This document shows, piece by piece, positions 36,741 through 49,729 of a DNA stretch of 64,000 bases. Numbering within the stretch: the first letter of the stretch is position 1; each line of letters starts with the position of its first letter. The notes beneath the pieces are model-generated. The model was not told where the DNA came from and ran no database searches. It saw nothing but the letters and a program-made list of their open reading frames with translations. The position numbers were made by a program, and so were the translations under genes. Source of the stretch: Syngnathus acus (lineage: Eukaryota; Chordata; Actinopteri; Syngnathiformes; Syngnathidae). The stretch is taken from assembly GCF_901709675.1 (NCBI RefSeq), contig NC_051088.1, positions 20,618,693 through 20,682,692 on the forward strand. The letters run 5' to 3'.

Positions 36741-37764
36741 CTTGTATCATGTATGTCATACTGCAGGAGCATAGAATTTCTTTGTCTCGCAGAAGAAAGC
36801 AGCAAAGTGTCTATGCGGCGCCATTAATGTTTGGCTGTCCAAGCATGACATCAACCAGAGTGCTAAAACTCTCACACAGGCTTTAAAGTTCAACCTGTGT
36901 TTAGTATTATTCACAATACTACACAAAGTATCAGACTTGAGTAAAATTTCAAGCTTAAACACTGTTGCAGCAAAATGCTTGTTTTGAGCCTGTAAAAGCT
37001 GACGTGAGCAATACAGGCAGAATGAAAGAGAACAAAGAGTAGATTAGATACCATACTTGGAGAGGGATGGGACTGTTTCGGGAAGGGATGTTGATGGGAT
37101 CCTGGCACTGGGATGATGGAGAGGGTCCTCAAGAGCGGCATGATCACAGAAACCTTCTCTGTGGCTCTTTAATTGTGCTCTGGCACCACTTCAGTTGGGC
37201 CGTTATCGCCATAATGGACCCTGGGGAGAGGACAGACTCAGCTGAGCACAAAATGAAGTGTTCATGAATGAATGTGCAAAAAGTGGATACGTGCATGCAC
37301 ACACACGTGCACACTGTACAGTTGCACCAACTGAATTTTTTCTAACTTTTTGAAAAAACTGAATGCAGGAGAGTAAAAGTCAATGACAGGAGGAGGGAAA
37401 AAAAAAAAAAAAAAAAGTAGTCGAAAGACTCAAAGAGACACATCAAAACAAAAAAGTGAGTTGATTACAAAAAATGTAAACTGTAATGTTTTGGGCTCAT
37501 TAAAACACCCTCACGTATATCAGCTCATGTTGGACTCAAGATGTGTGTGCAAAATATAAATAATGCAAGAAAGTGGATAAATACAGTGGGTGGGTAAATT
37601 TATGTGTTGTTTGTATATCTGAATTTCAGTTTCCTGCTTAGTCGAGTTTGAATGATAATGACATTTAACACTTTGCTCCTAATGTGTTAACCTTCTTTTT
37701 TTATTTTCTTGTCCTATCTATTTTTGTTTATATAGCTGCAAACATATTCCTCATAGTGAATAAT
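36741..37764. other. Unique DNA with poly-A
   Basis: Contains a 19-base A run (37398-37416). The minus strand shows a good 3' splice signal at 37221, but every following frame closes, so no exon is called. Confidence 0.35.
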
Positions 37765-38466
37765 TCTCTTCAGTCAGGGCAGTTCCCCCAGTCCTTCAAA
37801 CAGCAGTTTTGGGGAAAAATATTTGAAAGGATTGTTTTTCAACAGATTTGCAGTTTTATCATGCAAAAAAATCTTTTTTAATGCATTTCAGTCTGGATTT
37901 TGACCACACCACAGCACTGAGACTGCGCTTCTTAGAGTCTTAAATGACATACATCTGAATAATGACGCCGGCAAAACCACCGTCTTGGTATTGCAAGATC
38001 TCAATGCTGCATTTGACCCAGTTGATCATAATATATTGTTCAAAAGGCTCGATGAGTAGGTGGGACTTACTAGCACTTAATTAAATTTTACCTGCAAGAT
38101 AGAGACTGCTTCATCTCCATTGGTACTCTTGATTCTGAGCGAACAAAGATCACATGTGGGGTTCCACAAGGGTCCATCCTTGGACCACTAGTATTTACTA
38201 TCTAGATGCTGCCTTTTGCACAGATTACAGAGCATCAAAAAATCTCTTATCATACTTGTGCAGATGAGACACAACTTTTCAATATTGTCACATGACTATA
38301 GTCCCTTACTTTCATAAGTGTATTCATCAAATCAGTGAGTGGATGGACCATTTTCTTCTTTATGTCTTCATAGTATTTTTCTGTAATGCTTTACTATATG
38401 TTTAATGTAAAGCACTTTGAATTGTCTTGTTCATTAAATGTGCTATACAAATAAACTTGCCTTGCC
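37765..38466 (+). pseudogene. L2-like LINE fossil with 3' end
   Basis: Residues recoverable across frames are GQFPQSFK, KIFERIVFQQI (canonical KILEKVV.QQL), LQDLNAAFDPVDHNILFKRL (canonical LLDLSAAFDTVDH), GVPQGSILGPLVF, and CADETQLFNI (canonical YADDTQLY). A stop follows VFTI. The 3' end at 38384-38466 reads TTTAATGTAAAGCACTTTGA then GTGCTATACAAATAAACTTG, the typical L2 terminus, with a CCTTG tail. Stops, a deletion between the FPQSFK and KIFER blocks, and the mutated catalytic box show it is inactive. Confidence 0.75.
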
Positions 38467-39465
38467 TTATTTCCTACTGGACTCATTGAATAGTACGTCA
38501 GCAATCTTGAAAACAACCAATTCCCATCAAGCAGCAAAAAGTTTTGGAGCTTCTTGTTCTGATCTTCCATGTGTTGAAAAACAGCATTTGCCTTCACTGT
38601 TTATCTTTGCACTTGGCTGCAGCTTTAGCGTTCCATTCCAAGAAATTCTCAGCAGCTGAAATCTGTTATGACGTGGGCAAGATGCTGTTTTGACGCTAAC
38701 AGCAAACGGGGATCCCCCAGGTTGACTGGGAAGCAACAGGAGCAACATCGCGTTACTCAGCGTGACTCAGGTTATAATGACCCGACTGACTGTTCGATGT
38801 TGTTAAACTGCTTATTTTAATTGTCAAATACGCAAAGAAAATTGAAAGGCACGCGAGTCAGATTTAGTTGTTCTATGATTTACCTCAAACTTGGCTCACT
38901 CTTATATTTCCACTCCTCCAATCTGTTTTCATTAAGGCCTTGTCTCAGTGATGGAAAAAGAGCATTCTTTATGGCCTGAATTGACTTAATATGTGTCAAA
39001 TATGAATGAGGACAAAGGTGATGCGTTTACATTGCTGGCACAGAGGAGAGCTGTCACTGAATGAAGTTGTTTAGATTCGTAGCGCTGAAAGCCAATTCTA
39101 TGATGTACTTATATCCCTTAAAGGCACATAATGATAGAAAATTATGGACAGCAGACGTTCTGGCTCACGTGTATAAGTTTAGATCTTCCCCTTAGCATGC
39201 AAAAAAGGCCACATTAGAGTTGTGTGTGAGATCTCTGAACTATCCTGTAGGTCCTCTCTTCTGTCAAAGTGAAGGTCCTGCGGTGTGTCAATGGTCACAT
39301 TATCTTATCTGGCTATTGTGTCTCCAATCTTTTCTTTCCGATCCCATCTGCTTTTCCTCGCCGTTGGCATTTCACCTTTATGGGGGGTTCATACTCAGAA
39401 GTGTGCAATTGAGCAGAGTAAACTGGGGTAAACAAGGTGGGGGTTTAGGTGCAGGGAATATATTT

Positions 39466-39469
<4 letters not shown>

Positions 39470-39500
<31 letters not shown>
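39470..39500 (+). repeat. TA microsatellite
   Basis: About 15 TA units, preceded by ATTTATACA. Confidence 0.9.
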
Positions 39501-39503
<3 letters not shown>

Positions 39504-39624
39504 GATTTTTTATTGATCGCATACACGACACTACGCAATGGACCAGAGGCAGATATCTGCCAAAATATCAGCTTTGGCACACATTTCCTTTTGAGTAAGT
39601 CTATTTGGGAGTAAATTGAGATGA

Positions 39625-40008
39625 TTATGTCAGTATCTTTATTTGGTGGTGTGCTCTGAGAGATTTCCGATATAAAATAAGTGCCTTGGCCCAAAAGACC
39701 TCTGCCAAAGAAGGACTCGGGTGAATGAAAATGAAAGTGTCCTCCTTGTTGTTCGCATCTTGCAGAGCGATCTTCATCGCCTTTTTCCTGGCAGTATCTG
39801 GGTGAGAGTCCCTAACGCCACTGCCTGGCTGACTGCTTCTCCTGCTCCCCAGATGAATACCACCAGTCCACCTTAAGAGGTTTTTCCTTGCAGTACTCAA
39901 TTTACGCCTGGTGGTGTCAGTGTCAAACAGCAGAAAAACGTTTTCTCTCTGACCTCCTGAGCCAGGAGGAGTGTCTTGCTTTTGAGGTGGTCCATGCCTG
40001 TTTTGGTC
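39625..40008 (-). other. Unassigned open stretch of 127 codons
   Basis: The minus strand is stop-free from 40008 to the stop at 39625. It is polar at first (RHGPPQKQDTPPGSGGQREN), then Lys/Arg-rich, and lacks an early ATG. I recognise no domain. The length is within chance for a 64-kb six-frame scan. It could be part of an exon or decayed retroelement. Confidence 0.12.
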
Positions 40009-40872
40009 TTACTTATCAATTGTGAAGAATTCTTTCAACATGTAGAAAATGCCTATGTGCCCATGTGCATGCAAAAGGTTTTTACTTGACTTGACAGCGT
40101 GACCCTCTGTGGCTTCTATAGCACCAGCGCTGCCTGTGTCGAGGTGTGACGTGTGGAGACTGACACAGAGAAAGCAGCTTAGAGGTTCTGGTCCCTGGAG
40201 GCGAGTGCTTGGGGGCCTCCCGGGCTGCCACCAACAGGGCTTTATCACCCGCAGAGGATTACGGTGATTTCATCACTGCAGCCACACACATACCCGTGCA
40301 TGCACGGTATGTGCACATGGTCATAATACCGGGTTGGTTCCCATACGATGGAAAAGATCATGCATGATACCACTATTACATGCATATGCAATTATATGTT
40401 CAAGGTTGTGTGTGTCTTTGGACACCATATGATGCCCTGCGGGCAATACGTATGTTTGTGCAAGTGTGCTCAAACAGCAACAGTTACTAAGGACTATTGC
40501 AGGTGTAAAAAATGTGTCAGCATAAAAGCTGATGAACATGTCTTCTCATTCTTTCTGTATATCGTTGTTTCCTACGAGATCAATTTCACAACATAGTTGT
40601 TGCGGTCCAGTATATAGCTTTTATTCCTTTATTGATTTTTAAGGACACCTCAAGACTGCCTGGCGTGCCTATCAGGGTTCTAAATGAACTTTTTTGACTC
40701 CCTAAAGCCAATCAGATTTTAACTATGGCTATAAACTATGTTTTACTGTAGTATGAAATACAGCCAATAGGCATTTTAAACAGCATAGTAATTATTGGAA
40801 ATGTAGGCGTAACTTTCAAGTGTACAAAAGAATGAGAATAAAATGGCATTGAGACTTTTGGACATGATCTGA

Positions 40873-40874
40873 TT

Positions 40875-40938
<64 letters not shown>

Positions 40939-40986
40939 TCCTTTCTTCCTTTCTTCCTTCCTTCCTTCCTTCCTTCCTTCCTTCCT

Positions 40987-41053
<67 letters not shown>
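40873..41053 (+). repeat. CTTT/CCTT/CTTT polypyrimidine tract
   Basis: About 67 bp of CTTT, then about 48 bp of CCTT/CTTCC, then about 65 bp of CTTT. The strand is all pyrimidine and nearly mirror-symmetric, which favours intramolecular triplex formation. Confidence 0.95.
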
Positions 41054-42770
41054 CCTTTAAAGAAAATAAAGTATTTCTTAAACCCAGAAGAATGCTATTT
41101 TAGATAAAAATTGTTTTTAAAAAATATAAATGTTCATCCTACAGAAAACATTATTCCACAATTTTTGCTTTTCTTCTGTCTTTTGATTATTTATTTATTT
41201 TACTTTGATTTGGTGTATCCTTGATTCTTTAAGTGCACGAGTCACTGGTTTTCTTTGGATGTGCTTCATTTGCGCTCTGAGGCATAAAATCGAAGACCTG
41301 CCAGGAAAGCACGTACTGAATCACACACAGGCCTGCCTGGATTCTCCCATACTTTACAAAGTGTTTGCAACTATTTTGCCAAAACCATAACAGTTGCCTA
41401 TTCGTTGCGGGCACATGGCTTAATAGAGTGTCACAAGTTTAAACTAGGTGTTTAATTTGTGGCTGACTTGTTAGTAACATTCCGTCTGTAAGCCCGCTAA
41501 AACAACTGTTAGCTGAAACTTTTATGTTCTTACTTCAACAACAATGAAGAATTAGGTCTGGACTGAAGGTTCCTTGCTTGCACAGACCACTTGAAAGTCT
41601 TTTAACTCATTCTCGTCTCGACTCTCAGTTTACTTAAGCTTGATTTATGCCTGCGAGTAGAGCATGTCTAAACTGGCCCGTCATACTGACAGCTTATTTT
41701 GCTCGCGTCAAAGTCTTTGTCACTATTGGCTGCTGGTTGTTACCCACATCTGACCATTACCACAGTGACAAATCATACGTCAGATAGGGCAACGAGGAAA
41801 AAATAAGACGTAAGAAGAAATGTTTCTTGGAGCACTTTGAGTGTTTTTCTGTGAATATACCAGAAAGAAAACAGAAAGAAAATCCCAATCCCACCAAATG
41901 CCTAAACCTATTTAGCCCCCGCAAAAAAAAAAAAAGCAAGTTGTCTTTTTACATTGCGTTTAACACTGTGTGGGTATTTGTGTGTTGCGTCTGTTTGCTT
42001 TATGGTTTTTTGATATGTCAGCATGAGTGTGTTGCCCACTTGTGTGGGTATTCCTCTCCAAATCTGTCTGTTCGTGTGGTCTTGCATGTGGCTTTCACTC
42101 TCAGGTGCGATTGCAACATTGTGTAGCACTCAACTTGTCCAGCGTCTGATATTGAGAACTGGCCAATCTAAATAAATAATCATTTTAATCGATGCGCTCG
42201 TAAATTCAGTTCAATTTTAGACTTCTAGTAAATACTATCAAAGCAATCCGGAAAAAGATCACATGAACTTTATGGTGGACCAATGAAGAACACAATACTT
42301 GTTGACATTGTCATGAGTTATCTTACCTAACTAGGCTCAAGTTCAAGAAACGCAGAACCAAAGCCCGATGCGTATGATGATATTTTGGTGATGGAGCAGT
42401 GCTTGTTCCAAACATACCTTTGGTCAAAAAGTTAAACCTTGGCTTTGATAAACCATAACAGAGTTTCCAAAAACGCATGTGGGAAACATGGCGAGTCTGA
42501 AATAGGGACTTTCCAATAACCTTCTCTGTTTGAGTATAGCCATTTTACAAATGAATGGCGCTCTTGCTTTGTGCGCTGCTTTTTGTGAGCAATTATTAGT
42601 GCGGTGGGGCTACTGCTGCTGCTGCCGCCACACCTCAGGTTGACTCACACAGGAAATGAGTAAATTCTGCAGTTTTTTTGTGAAATTATGCACAATATTG
42701 GATCCAAAATGAAAAGAAATGTAAAGGACAGGCCAGAGGACTAAGATTTAAAACATGGATGTATTAAATA
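41054..42770. other. Unique DNA, no gene seen
   Basis: AT-rich, with short unrelated open frames only. Confidence 0.4.
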
Positions 42771-42930
42771 TCCATCCATCCATCCATCCATCCATCCATC
42801 CATCCATCTTCTGAACCGTTTTATTATCACGAGGGCCGCGGACATCCTGGAGTCGATCTCAGCAGTCTTTGGGCGGTAGGCGAGGTACACAGTGAACTGG
42901 TCTCTAGCCAATCGCAGTACACGGGTCTAG
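42771..42930 (-). mobile_element. SINE-A 3' half, minus strand, with ATCC tail array
   Basis: The plus strand starts with about 9 ATCC units (42771-42808), the reverse complement of the family's GGAT tail. CTTCTGAACCGTTTTAT, GGAGTCGATCTCAGCAGTC, GGGCGGTAGGCGAGGTACAC and CTAGCCAATCGCAGTACAC follow, all recognisable as the reverse of the family 3' half. The head is missing. Confidence 0.7.
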
Positions 42931-42961
42931 ACTTGCCCAAAAACGTGACATACGCACATGC

Positions 42962-42987
42962 GTGCACACACACACACACACACACTC
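42962..42987 (+). repeat. CA microsatellite
   Basis: CGTGCACACACACACACACACAC-type run directly after the SINE fragment. Confidence 0.8.
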
Positions 42988-43290
42988 AAAATGACACAGT
43001 CAGCATTTTCAACTATTGTCAGTGTGACTCCAGTTCCTGCTTAGCCCCAGGCGGCATCAAAATACACAACTGAAGTGGTCATATGTTGTTTGACAAACAA
43101 TTTCCCTTCCATAAATCTCTGCAGAAAATGCAAACGCTTGCACAAAATCTGACAGGCATTCAATCATAAGAATGATGTGACCGATTATGTGCAGACAGAT
43201 CTTGCTACACGCACTTGTCAAATTTGCAGCAAGGGAATTATTCATGCGGAAGGGGTTTTTAGGAGTTGCATGAAATTTGGTCTCGAAGTT

Positions 43291-43410
43291 TGGATGGATG
43301 GATGGATGGATGGATGGATGGATGGATGGATGGATGGATGGATGGATGGATGGATGGATGGATGGATGGATGGATGGATGGATGGATGGATGGATGGATG
43401 GATGGATGGA
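43291..43410 (+). repeat. GGAT microsatellite, 30 units
   Basis: A perfect 120-bp tetranucleotide array. The frames through it (Met-Asp-Gly-Trp and, reversed, Ile-His-Pro-Ser polymers) are artefacts. The sequence before it does not look like the SINE-A body, so its link to that family's tail is not established. Confidence 0.95.
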
Positions 43411-46400
43411 CGGTGACATGGTATCAATGTGTTCACGTGAGTGCTTCTCTTGTTTCATCGCTGGTTGACATTCAAAGAAAGCTTCATTCAAGCTGTGCTC
43501 ATGTGCTGGCAAAGCCCCAAGGAGAGTAAACGTTAGGTTTAATGGCTATTGTTTTATTTCCATAGTAACCAGGTCTGTTGGTCACAACAGCACAAGTTGA
43601 GACTTGTTTTTAAATTGACTTTCTAGGTTTCTATCACTCTAGGCTGAAGCGATAACGATAATGTTTTTAATTCTGGTAATAGTATTAGTAGACACAATAT
43701 GAGCAGGAGCTAACAATGTGGTACAAAATGCCGTATTAGCCTACTACAAAACAACAACGGTTTTCAGCTACTATCTTCTGTGTATTTGCATTTAAATTTA
43801 TGAGCAGAACATTTGCCTCAAGATTTCATTGTACAGATCCAAGACATAAACCTTTTCTTTCTTTGATGAAGCATACACTATTCATTCCATGGTCCAACGC
43901 TTTCTGTTAACTTTTAAAGTTCATAACTTGAACATTATATGGCATGGTGAAATGCATTTCACATAAAAGCAATGTGTCCAAGTTTCAGAGCCAGCTTCTT
44001 TTTGTGTGTTTCTGATTTTGACAGCTCATGCTGCGCCATGCTATATGGTCTGGTGACCCGGGGGCATTTTTCTTTAATACGCACCTTTTCTCTGGCGCAC
44101 TTGACAATTTGGTGGCGAGAAAAAAAAAAAAGTGCAGCAGCGCACCTTTTTTCACTCACGCATATGGAAAAATAGGCCTTACGGTGCAGCCAATTCTAGA
44201 GATAAACAGAGCAGCCATTAAGGCCAGCAAATCATTTAAAGCCTTGGTGGAAGGAGCGATGGAATTGATATTTGACTTAACATATTACAGGTGGAAAGGG
44301 AGGCAGCGTGGAGTCATGTGTCTACTGTTGACATTGAGGGTACTCTAAAAATAGTGATTGTAAAACTAATGGATAGCGAGCATCAGGAGAATGTCTTGGA
44401 AAGGTGGAAAAATGGGGAGACAAATTAGAAATGCTTATTTAGCTGCATTGTCCCTTATATGGATATTTGGTTTGCAAAAGTTCACATTGACAAGCATCCA
44501 CAGCAACACGGGCGGTAAAGGAGAGTTGGACAAGCCACTCTTAACAAATGGTTAACTGGAATCTGAGCTTTCAACACACAGTGTGAAGTGAAGTGCATTT
44601 ATGCCTCAAGGATTTTACAGCAAATGCCATTGTCCAGCAGCTGAAGTGCACCACACAGTCAAACAACCTCAGCTACTACATTGCTGACTGTGCAGATCTA
44701 AAGATCCACCCAGATTTTTAAAAAAAATCTTTAAAAATGAATTCTACATGTATCCTCAAATAAATATAACAAAGATGTGAATATCCCCAAAAAAGACAAT
44801 TCAGTAATTCAGAGGATTACAAATAAAACGCTCAATTTCATTGAAAATCAAATGAGTCCACTGCTGGCATTGTCTCTCGCATAAAGCAGTCTCTGGACAA
44901 AGTATTGTTGTTTTAGTCGTTGACTAAATCACAGTGTTTAGTGCAGACAATAAAAATGTGACTGATGGAATTTACATTTATTCTCCAACTTGAAGATCTC
45001 CTCCAAGGAAACTGCACATTGTGCACAACACAGTGAGGCAGGTTCTTTACACCCCACTGTAGCTGTGGAAAATATTCTGCTGAAGGCCTTCTTTTCCACT
45101 TTGCCAAAAAGGGTTTTGTAATGATGATTAAAAACATAGACACAAATAAAATTGTAACAATGTTACAGGCACTCCATCCCACAGGGCTAACGCCTGTGGG
45201 GGCAATGTTCCCGAGATGCCTTGGTGGGTGTCCCTTATTATTTTCATTTTATGAAGTTGGCAACCCTACTCATAACACCCTGGAGACATCTATGGATCCC
45301 CCGGAAAGAACTGTGCTGGGGGATGTTGCTTAAGATGCTGAGTTAATGGATTATCACAGCAACTGTGTCCAAAAATATCTTCAAGACATTTCTCATGTAG
45401 GGGTAATGAAGGCACCTCCAATTTTAGTGTTGTGCAAATAAAGTCTATTTTATTGCAATAAATCTTTAATGAGCATCTTTAACACATGCTCTCAAGTGGT
45501 GCATAGCACACAGGGATGATTCTGGACCAGCTGCTTCTATTAAAACCGGCCCTCCTGGTTAATAAACAGTCGCCTACAGGCCCAACTGGAACCCCTCACA
45601 CTAGTTGGGGGATCGCCAGAATGCCAGATGTGAGGCCTCCTCAATATGCTAGCAGAAGCACATGCACGTTGCAACAGCTTCAGCTGCACGGTGAAACGTT
45701 GCACGTACCCACTGCATGTCGGTCTAATACTGAAACATTTCAAAAATGGTACTCTGCTTTTAACCCAGCCCAAGTATGACCTTGCTGTGACCACAGATTC
45801 TCCCTGCGGCAAGCAGACCTCTTTAGGAGTCTGCTATTAGCGGCTTCGTGGGGCAGAGTGGCGACATGTTAATGGTGCACAGACCCAGAAAGACTACAAG
45901 ACCCCTGCATGAAGAACAGAACTAGCTGCAGGCTGCCTTTAACAAATACAATATATTGGAACCACAAAGCAGTGGTTAGGAATTGTGCTGGCATCGACAG
46001 TAATCTCAATATTTTATACTTACGGTGACAAGACTCAACCATGGAGATTCATTCATAGTAGTAAACCTTTGGATGAGCATATTCCCTTATGTCATTTTTC
46101 CTTAGCCTGTTACATAACCATAAAAAACTTGTAGGTTCCCTCTTAAATAATTCCAAATAAGATAAATGCTGCTTGGAATTGAAACAGTTCTAAGATTTGT
46201 AGGGAAACAAACACCAATAAAAGGAAGAAAGATGCAAAGAAGCCCATAAGTTGCCGAGTGAATATGTAAACTTGCAAGAAGTCACACAAGCAGGCATAAA
46301 TGGAATTCCACACTGTTTGTGAATTCAAAGATTCACACTTTTCTTTAGGGCTGTTAACACTAGTCTGCTGCATGATTGTGATGCCCTAATAGCTACTTTG

Positions 46401-48600
46401 CATAGATAGCAGTGTCACATGCAGCCTTATTGTCTCTTTTAAGTTTGCTCATTTTTAGTTTTCATTATTACTGACATTTTTTATCAACTGTAATAACCTT
46501 GGCCTGCAATCCAGTATAATGAATTATGAACGTGACACAGAGCTCATGATATCTCTATGGGTAAATGCATTTACACATGCTATGACTCTCCAGATCCGGA
46601 TTTACAAATCCCTTTCTAACTTGCTATATCATTGCTTCATGATACTGTTCTTAGTCGAACTTTTAAAACGCTCAAATATTGAATGCCACACCAAAGTAGT
46701 AGCTGGCAAACTGCCAGCTTGGCTACAGAGAAGAGAGTCAAACTGCTTTATGCTCTACCTTGTAAAAGCGTGAACAAGAGGAGAAACCATGGTAGCAACC
46801 AAAACAGATGTAGTCTTGACGCAAAAACTTCACGTACCGACCTCACACCCCTTCACCATTCCTCCCCATTTCCCAGAAAACCTTTGAGTTCAGTCTCATG
46901 CAATAACGGCTCAAACGTCAACAGGTAGGATTCTGTGGCGAGTCAGCAAAAGCTCACAATTACCCAGCAGACCAATAAGGGGAAATTGCTTCAAGTACAG
47001 CAAGATTTTCTTTACCTTTCTCCTAATAAAAAGATGCTCAGACTGTAATAATAAATCATGGAATACCCCTGGCGACTTAGTGACAGCTCTAATGATGCAC
47101 GTTCAGTAATGTTGGTACGTCGCCTGGACACGCAATACTATCCAAAAGTCATTATTAGATTTGTTGATTTAATGTCATTATCCAGCCATCTATGTTGCTA
47201 CAGCTTGTTCTATTCCGAGTCATATGTGAGCTTCAGCGAGATACACCCTGACCATTCAAACCATTTACAATGTTAAATTAAGCAGCAATTAAACAGCATG
47301 GTTTTGGGACAAAACCAGAGTACTGAAAGGAACACGGGGAGAACGTGCATTTCACACAGAAAAGTTCAAACAAGTTGCAGATACAGTAACATGCAGGTCC
47401 TGTATTAACATGTTCAAAATTATTGTGGCTTTTTCATCAATGCAAAATGATGAAGTACTCATCAAAGTGCTTTGCTTGGTTAATATCTTCCAAAACGTTG
47501 GATGAGATTTGCAAAGGGAGCCAGAAGTTCACAGGCTCAGATTCACAAAGAAAGCAATGATGTCAAGAGTTCTGGATGCTCTGTAAAGTCACACCGCTTT
47601 GCTTTGAGGCTTGAAAGGATAAAAGTTGGAGAGATGGAGGTGTGATCATAAATCATCACACATCAGTCTCTCTCTCTCTCTCTTGCTCTTGCTCTCTCTC
47701 TCTTTCTCGCTCTCTCGCTCGCTGCCTTCATCACTCATTTTGACCTGGAGAGCACGTTTTTAAACCATTAGCAACAAGCCTGCCAGCTGTACACCAGCAG
47801 AGAAGCATAAATGTTTCAGTTTCTGCAAAGTGACAAGCTCAGCATTATGCTGTTAGCATATTGTGTGTGTCAAACTTGTGTGTGCCTCATGTCAAATATC
47901 TGTGACAAAATATTATTTACAATGTAGCATTGGTTGGTATTTGCAATTTTTTTGTGTTCCATAATATGTCAGTAAGTTATATCAGCTTTTAAAATGTCTC
48001 TCTGTGTTTGGTTTCTTTTTATTTATTTATTTATTTTTTCAAAAGTGACAGTTATGAAAAAGAGGAAAATATGATTCCTTCCACAGAACTGGATTGTAAT
48101 AGCATAAACACTACAAAACGGTATACATGGGTCTTTCCTGTTTAATCGGTATAAAATGGTATCACTGACAGTAAGCCATCAATAATAACAGAAGAAGAAG
48201 AACTGGGAGTACACGGAAAAGTGATCTGATGCACTTTGACGGGAAGCACGGGAGTAATCTACCTCGTCACATGACTGAATCATAATCCGTGCTAAGTGTG
48301 AGTAAAGAAATTATGTTTTACACATTCAGAATGTCAGATGGGAAATGCAAGAAGTCTTAATGCAAGATGACTTGGCTTCCGAGCAATAATTGACCACTTC
48401 CACATACCAGATTGCTACCAAGAAGTTGAGAGTTTAAAAAAAATTTGGTAGTTGCTTGAACTAACCGGATCGAAAGCCAGCACCAGATTTACACGGATGT
48501 TACCTGCTTACACTTACTTAATTCTTCACAGTCTAAATAATATCGTTATCAGATAGTGAATACATTTTTATTGTGCAAGGGTACTTATTTATGGAATTAT
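43411..48600. other. Unique DNA, no supported gene
   Basis: About 5.2 kb. An 87-codon open stretch at 45516-45779 (plus; His/Thr/Ser/Pro-rich, no domain recognised) and a frame at 44913-45182 (minus) are the longest and are not distinguishable from chance. A TC tract lies at 47667-47723. Confidence 0.4.
47667..47723 (+). repeat. TC microsatellite, interrupted
   Basis: CTCTCT runs with TTGCTCTTGC and TCGC interruptions. Confidence 0.85.
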
Positions 48601-48633
48601 GGGTGTAACAGGTCATCCCTTGTTCCTCCCTGC

Positions 48634-48905
48634 CGTTCGATTCCCGTTGCCGACCTTGATTACTCGCCCATTTGACCGACCAATCCTGAAACCCGCCTGC
48701 CCTGCCCTCTTGCCTGTCCTTGACCACAATTCTGCTTCATATCCTGCCTGTTGGTTTGCCCGATTCTTGACTTGCTCTGTCAGATTTGATCATTCGTCCG
48801 TCGCCGACTACAAGATTGCCTTGCACCTTGTCCGCAGCGATGCTCAAACGCCTGATAACCGCCAGCCCGCTCTAAGACCTGTTGTGCGTGATTCAGTTGA
48901 TCTTT
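48634..48905 (+). repeat. Dispersed pyrimidine-rich repeat, copy 2
   Basis: The first 100 bp match 969-1065. The copy appears to extend further right with similar composition (CTGCCTGTTGG, TTGCCCGATTCTTGACTTGC). An open frame of 106 codons spans it but shows no known domain. Confidence 0.45.
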
Positions 48906-48951
48906 TTTGTGTTCTGTGACCACACTCTAAAGAAGATTCACTTTACCTAAT

Positions 48952-49729
48952 TTATTGCGTATTACAGCTCAGCAACATCGCGCCAATGTTTTTATCCTTA
49001 TCTGTGGAATTTTCATAAGAAGGACCAGCTTGTGTTGAGTTGACATACAGACAAATCTGACCCCCCCTTTGCTTTCTCCCATCAGGCCCCTCCTGGTCAC
49101 ACAGCTGTGTGGAATACAAACACCAAAGGGCTGCTTGCACCGGGTTGCCGGGGCAACCAGGACCACAACCAGGTACAGCGCCCTCCTTCTGGCTCAGAGC
49201 CCTGCAGAGAAATCTGAAAACAATGGGAACATTAATCACCATTTTAAACCAATGTGACTGGTCATCAAGTTGAGGTGGGCAGGGATGGGGTGGCACACTT
49301 TGCAGTAGGGTTTGGGAAGAACTGAGTGCTGACAACAGAAGGTTTCGGCCTTTCTTGGGGTGTGATAATATTGCCCCTTGTTGCCTTGTTGATAGGATTC
49401 CTCGAAGATGGGAAAACCCTAATAGCTCGAACAACCAACAGCCCACCCCCCAGTATATGCACAATCCTGACTGCCATTGGAATAACATTTTGGTGCGTCA
49501 GCAGGATTGCAGGCTCCATGAAGGAATGTCGTCTCAGAGGACAGGTGCGTCACACCTGTATGGCCTGCAGTGTGGATGGGAAATATTCATTCCATTCCCC
49601 ATCACACAAACAGACACTCACACTGACCCCAGACGCAAATGTTCATGGTCGATTTACAGTAAAAGCGTCCCCATGAGGAGAATGGAGCTGGGCTGCACAA
49701 TGGAAATATTGCTGTTACGGACAGTCTAG
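48952..49729. other. Stop-poor segment, open on both strands
   Basis: A minus-strand frame of 178 codons (48952-49488) overlaps plus-strand frames of 116 and 124 codons (49326-49676 and 49355-49729). The plus frame at 49326 has two hydrophobic stretches. The segment is more GC-rich than its surroundings, which alone lengthens frames. No domain is recognised in any frame. Confidence 0.2.
49086..49172 (+). CDS. Candidate internal exon (87 nt, low confidence)
   Basis: A strong acceptor (CCCCTTTGCTTTCTCCCATCAG type) precedes it and CCAG|GTACAG follows. The length is a multiple of three and all three frames are open. One frame ends with Gly-Leu-Pro-Gly-Gln-Pro-Gly-Pro, which looks collagen-like but is too short to be telling. 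I do not recognise the gene. The minus strand is also open here, so coding strand is uncertain. Confidence 0.2.

Larger units (their letters stand above)
38467..40872. other. Unique DNA with TA microsatellite
   Basis: No gene assigned. It includes a TA tract at 39470-39500 and one minus-strand open stretch described separately. Confidence 0.4.

Noticed and set aside
37057-37220. Minus-strand exon candidate with a very good acceptor (TCTGTCCTCTCCCCAG) and a GTATGG donor
   Set aside because: All three frames contain stops before the donor, so it cannot be an internal coding exon. A terminal exon or UTR remains possible but unsupported.
43057-43529. Frames of Met-Asp-Gly-Trp or Ile-His-Pro-Ser repeats
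   Set aside because: Translation of the GGAT microsatellite and its reverse complement.
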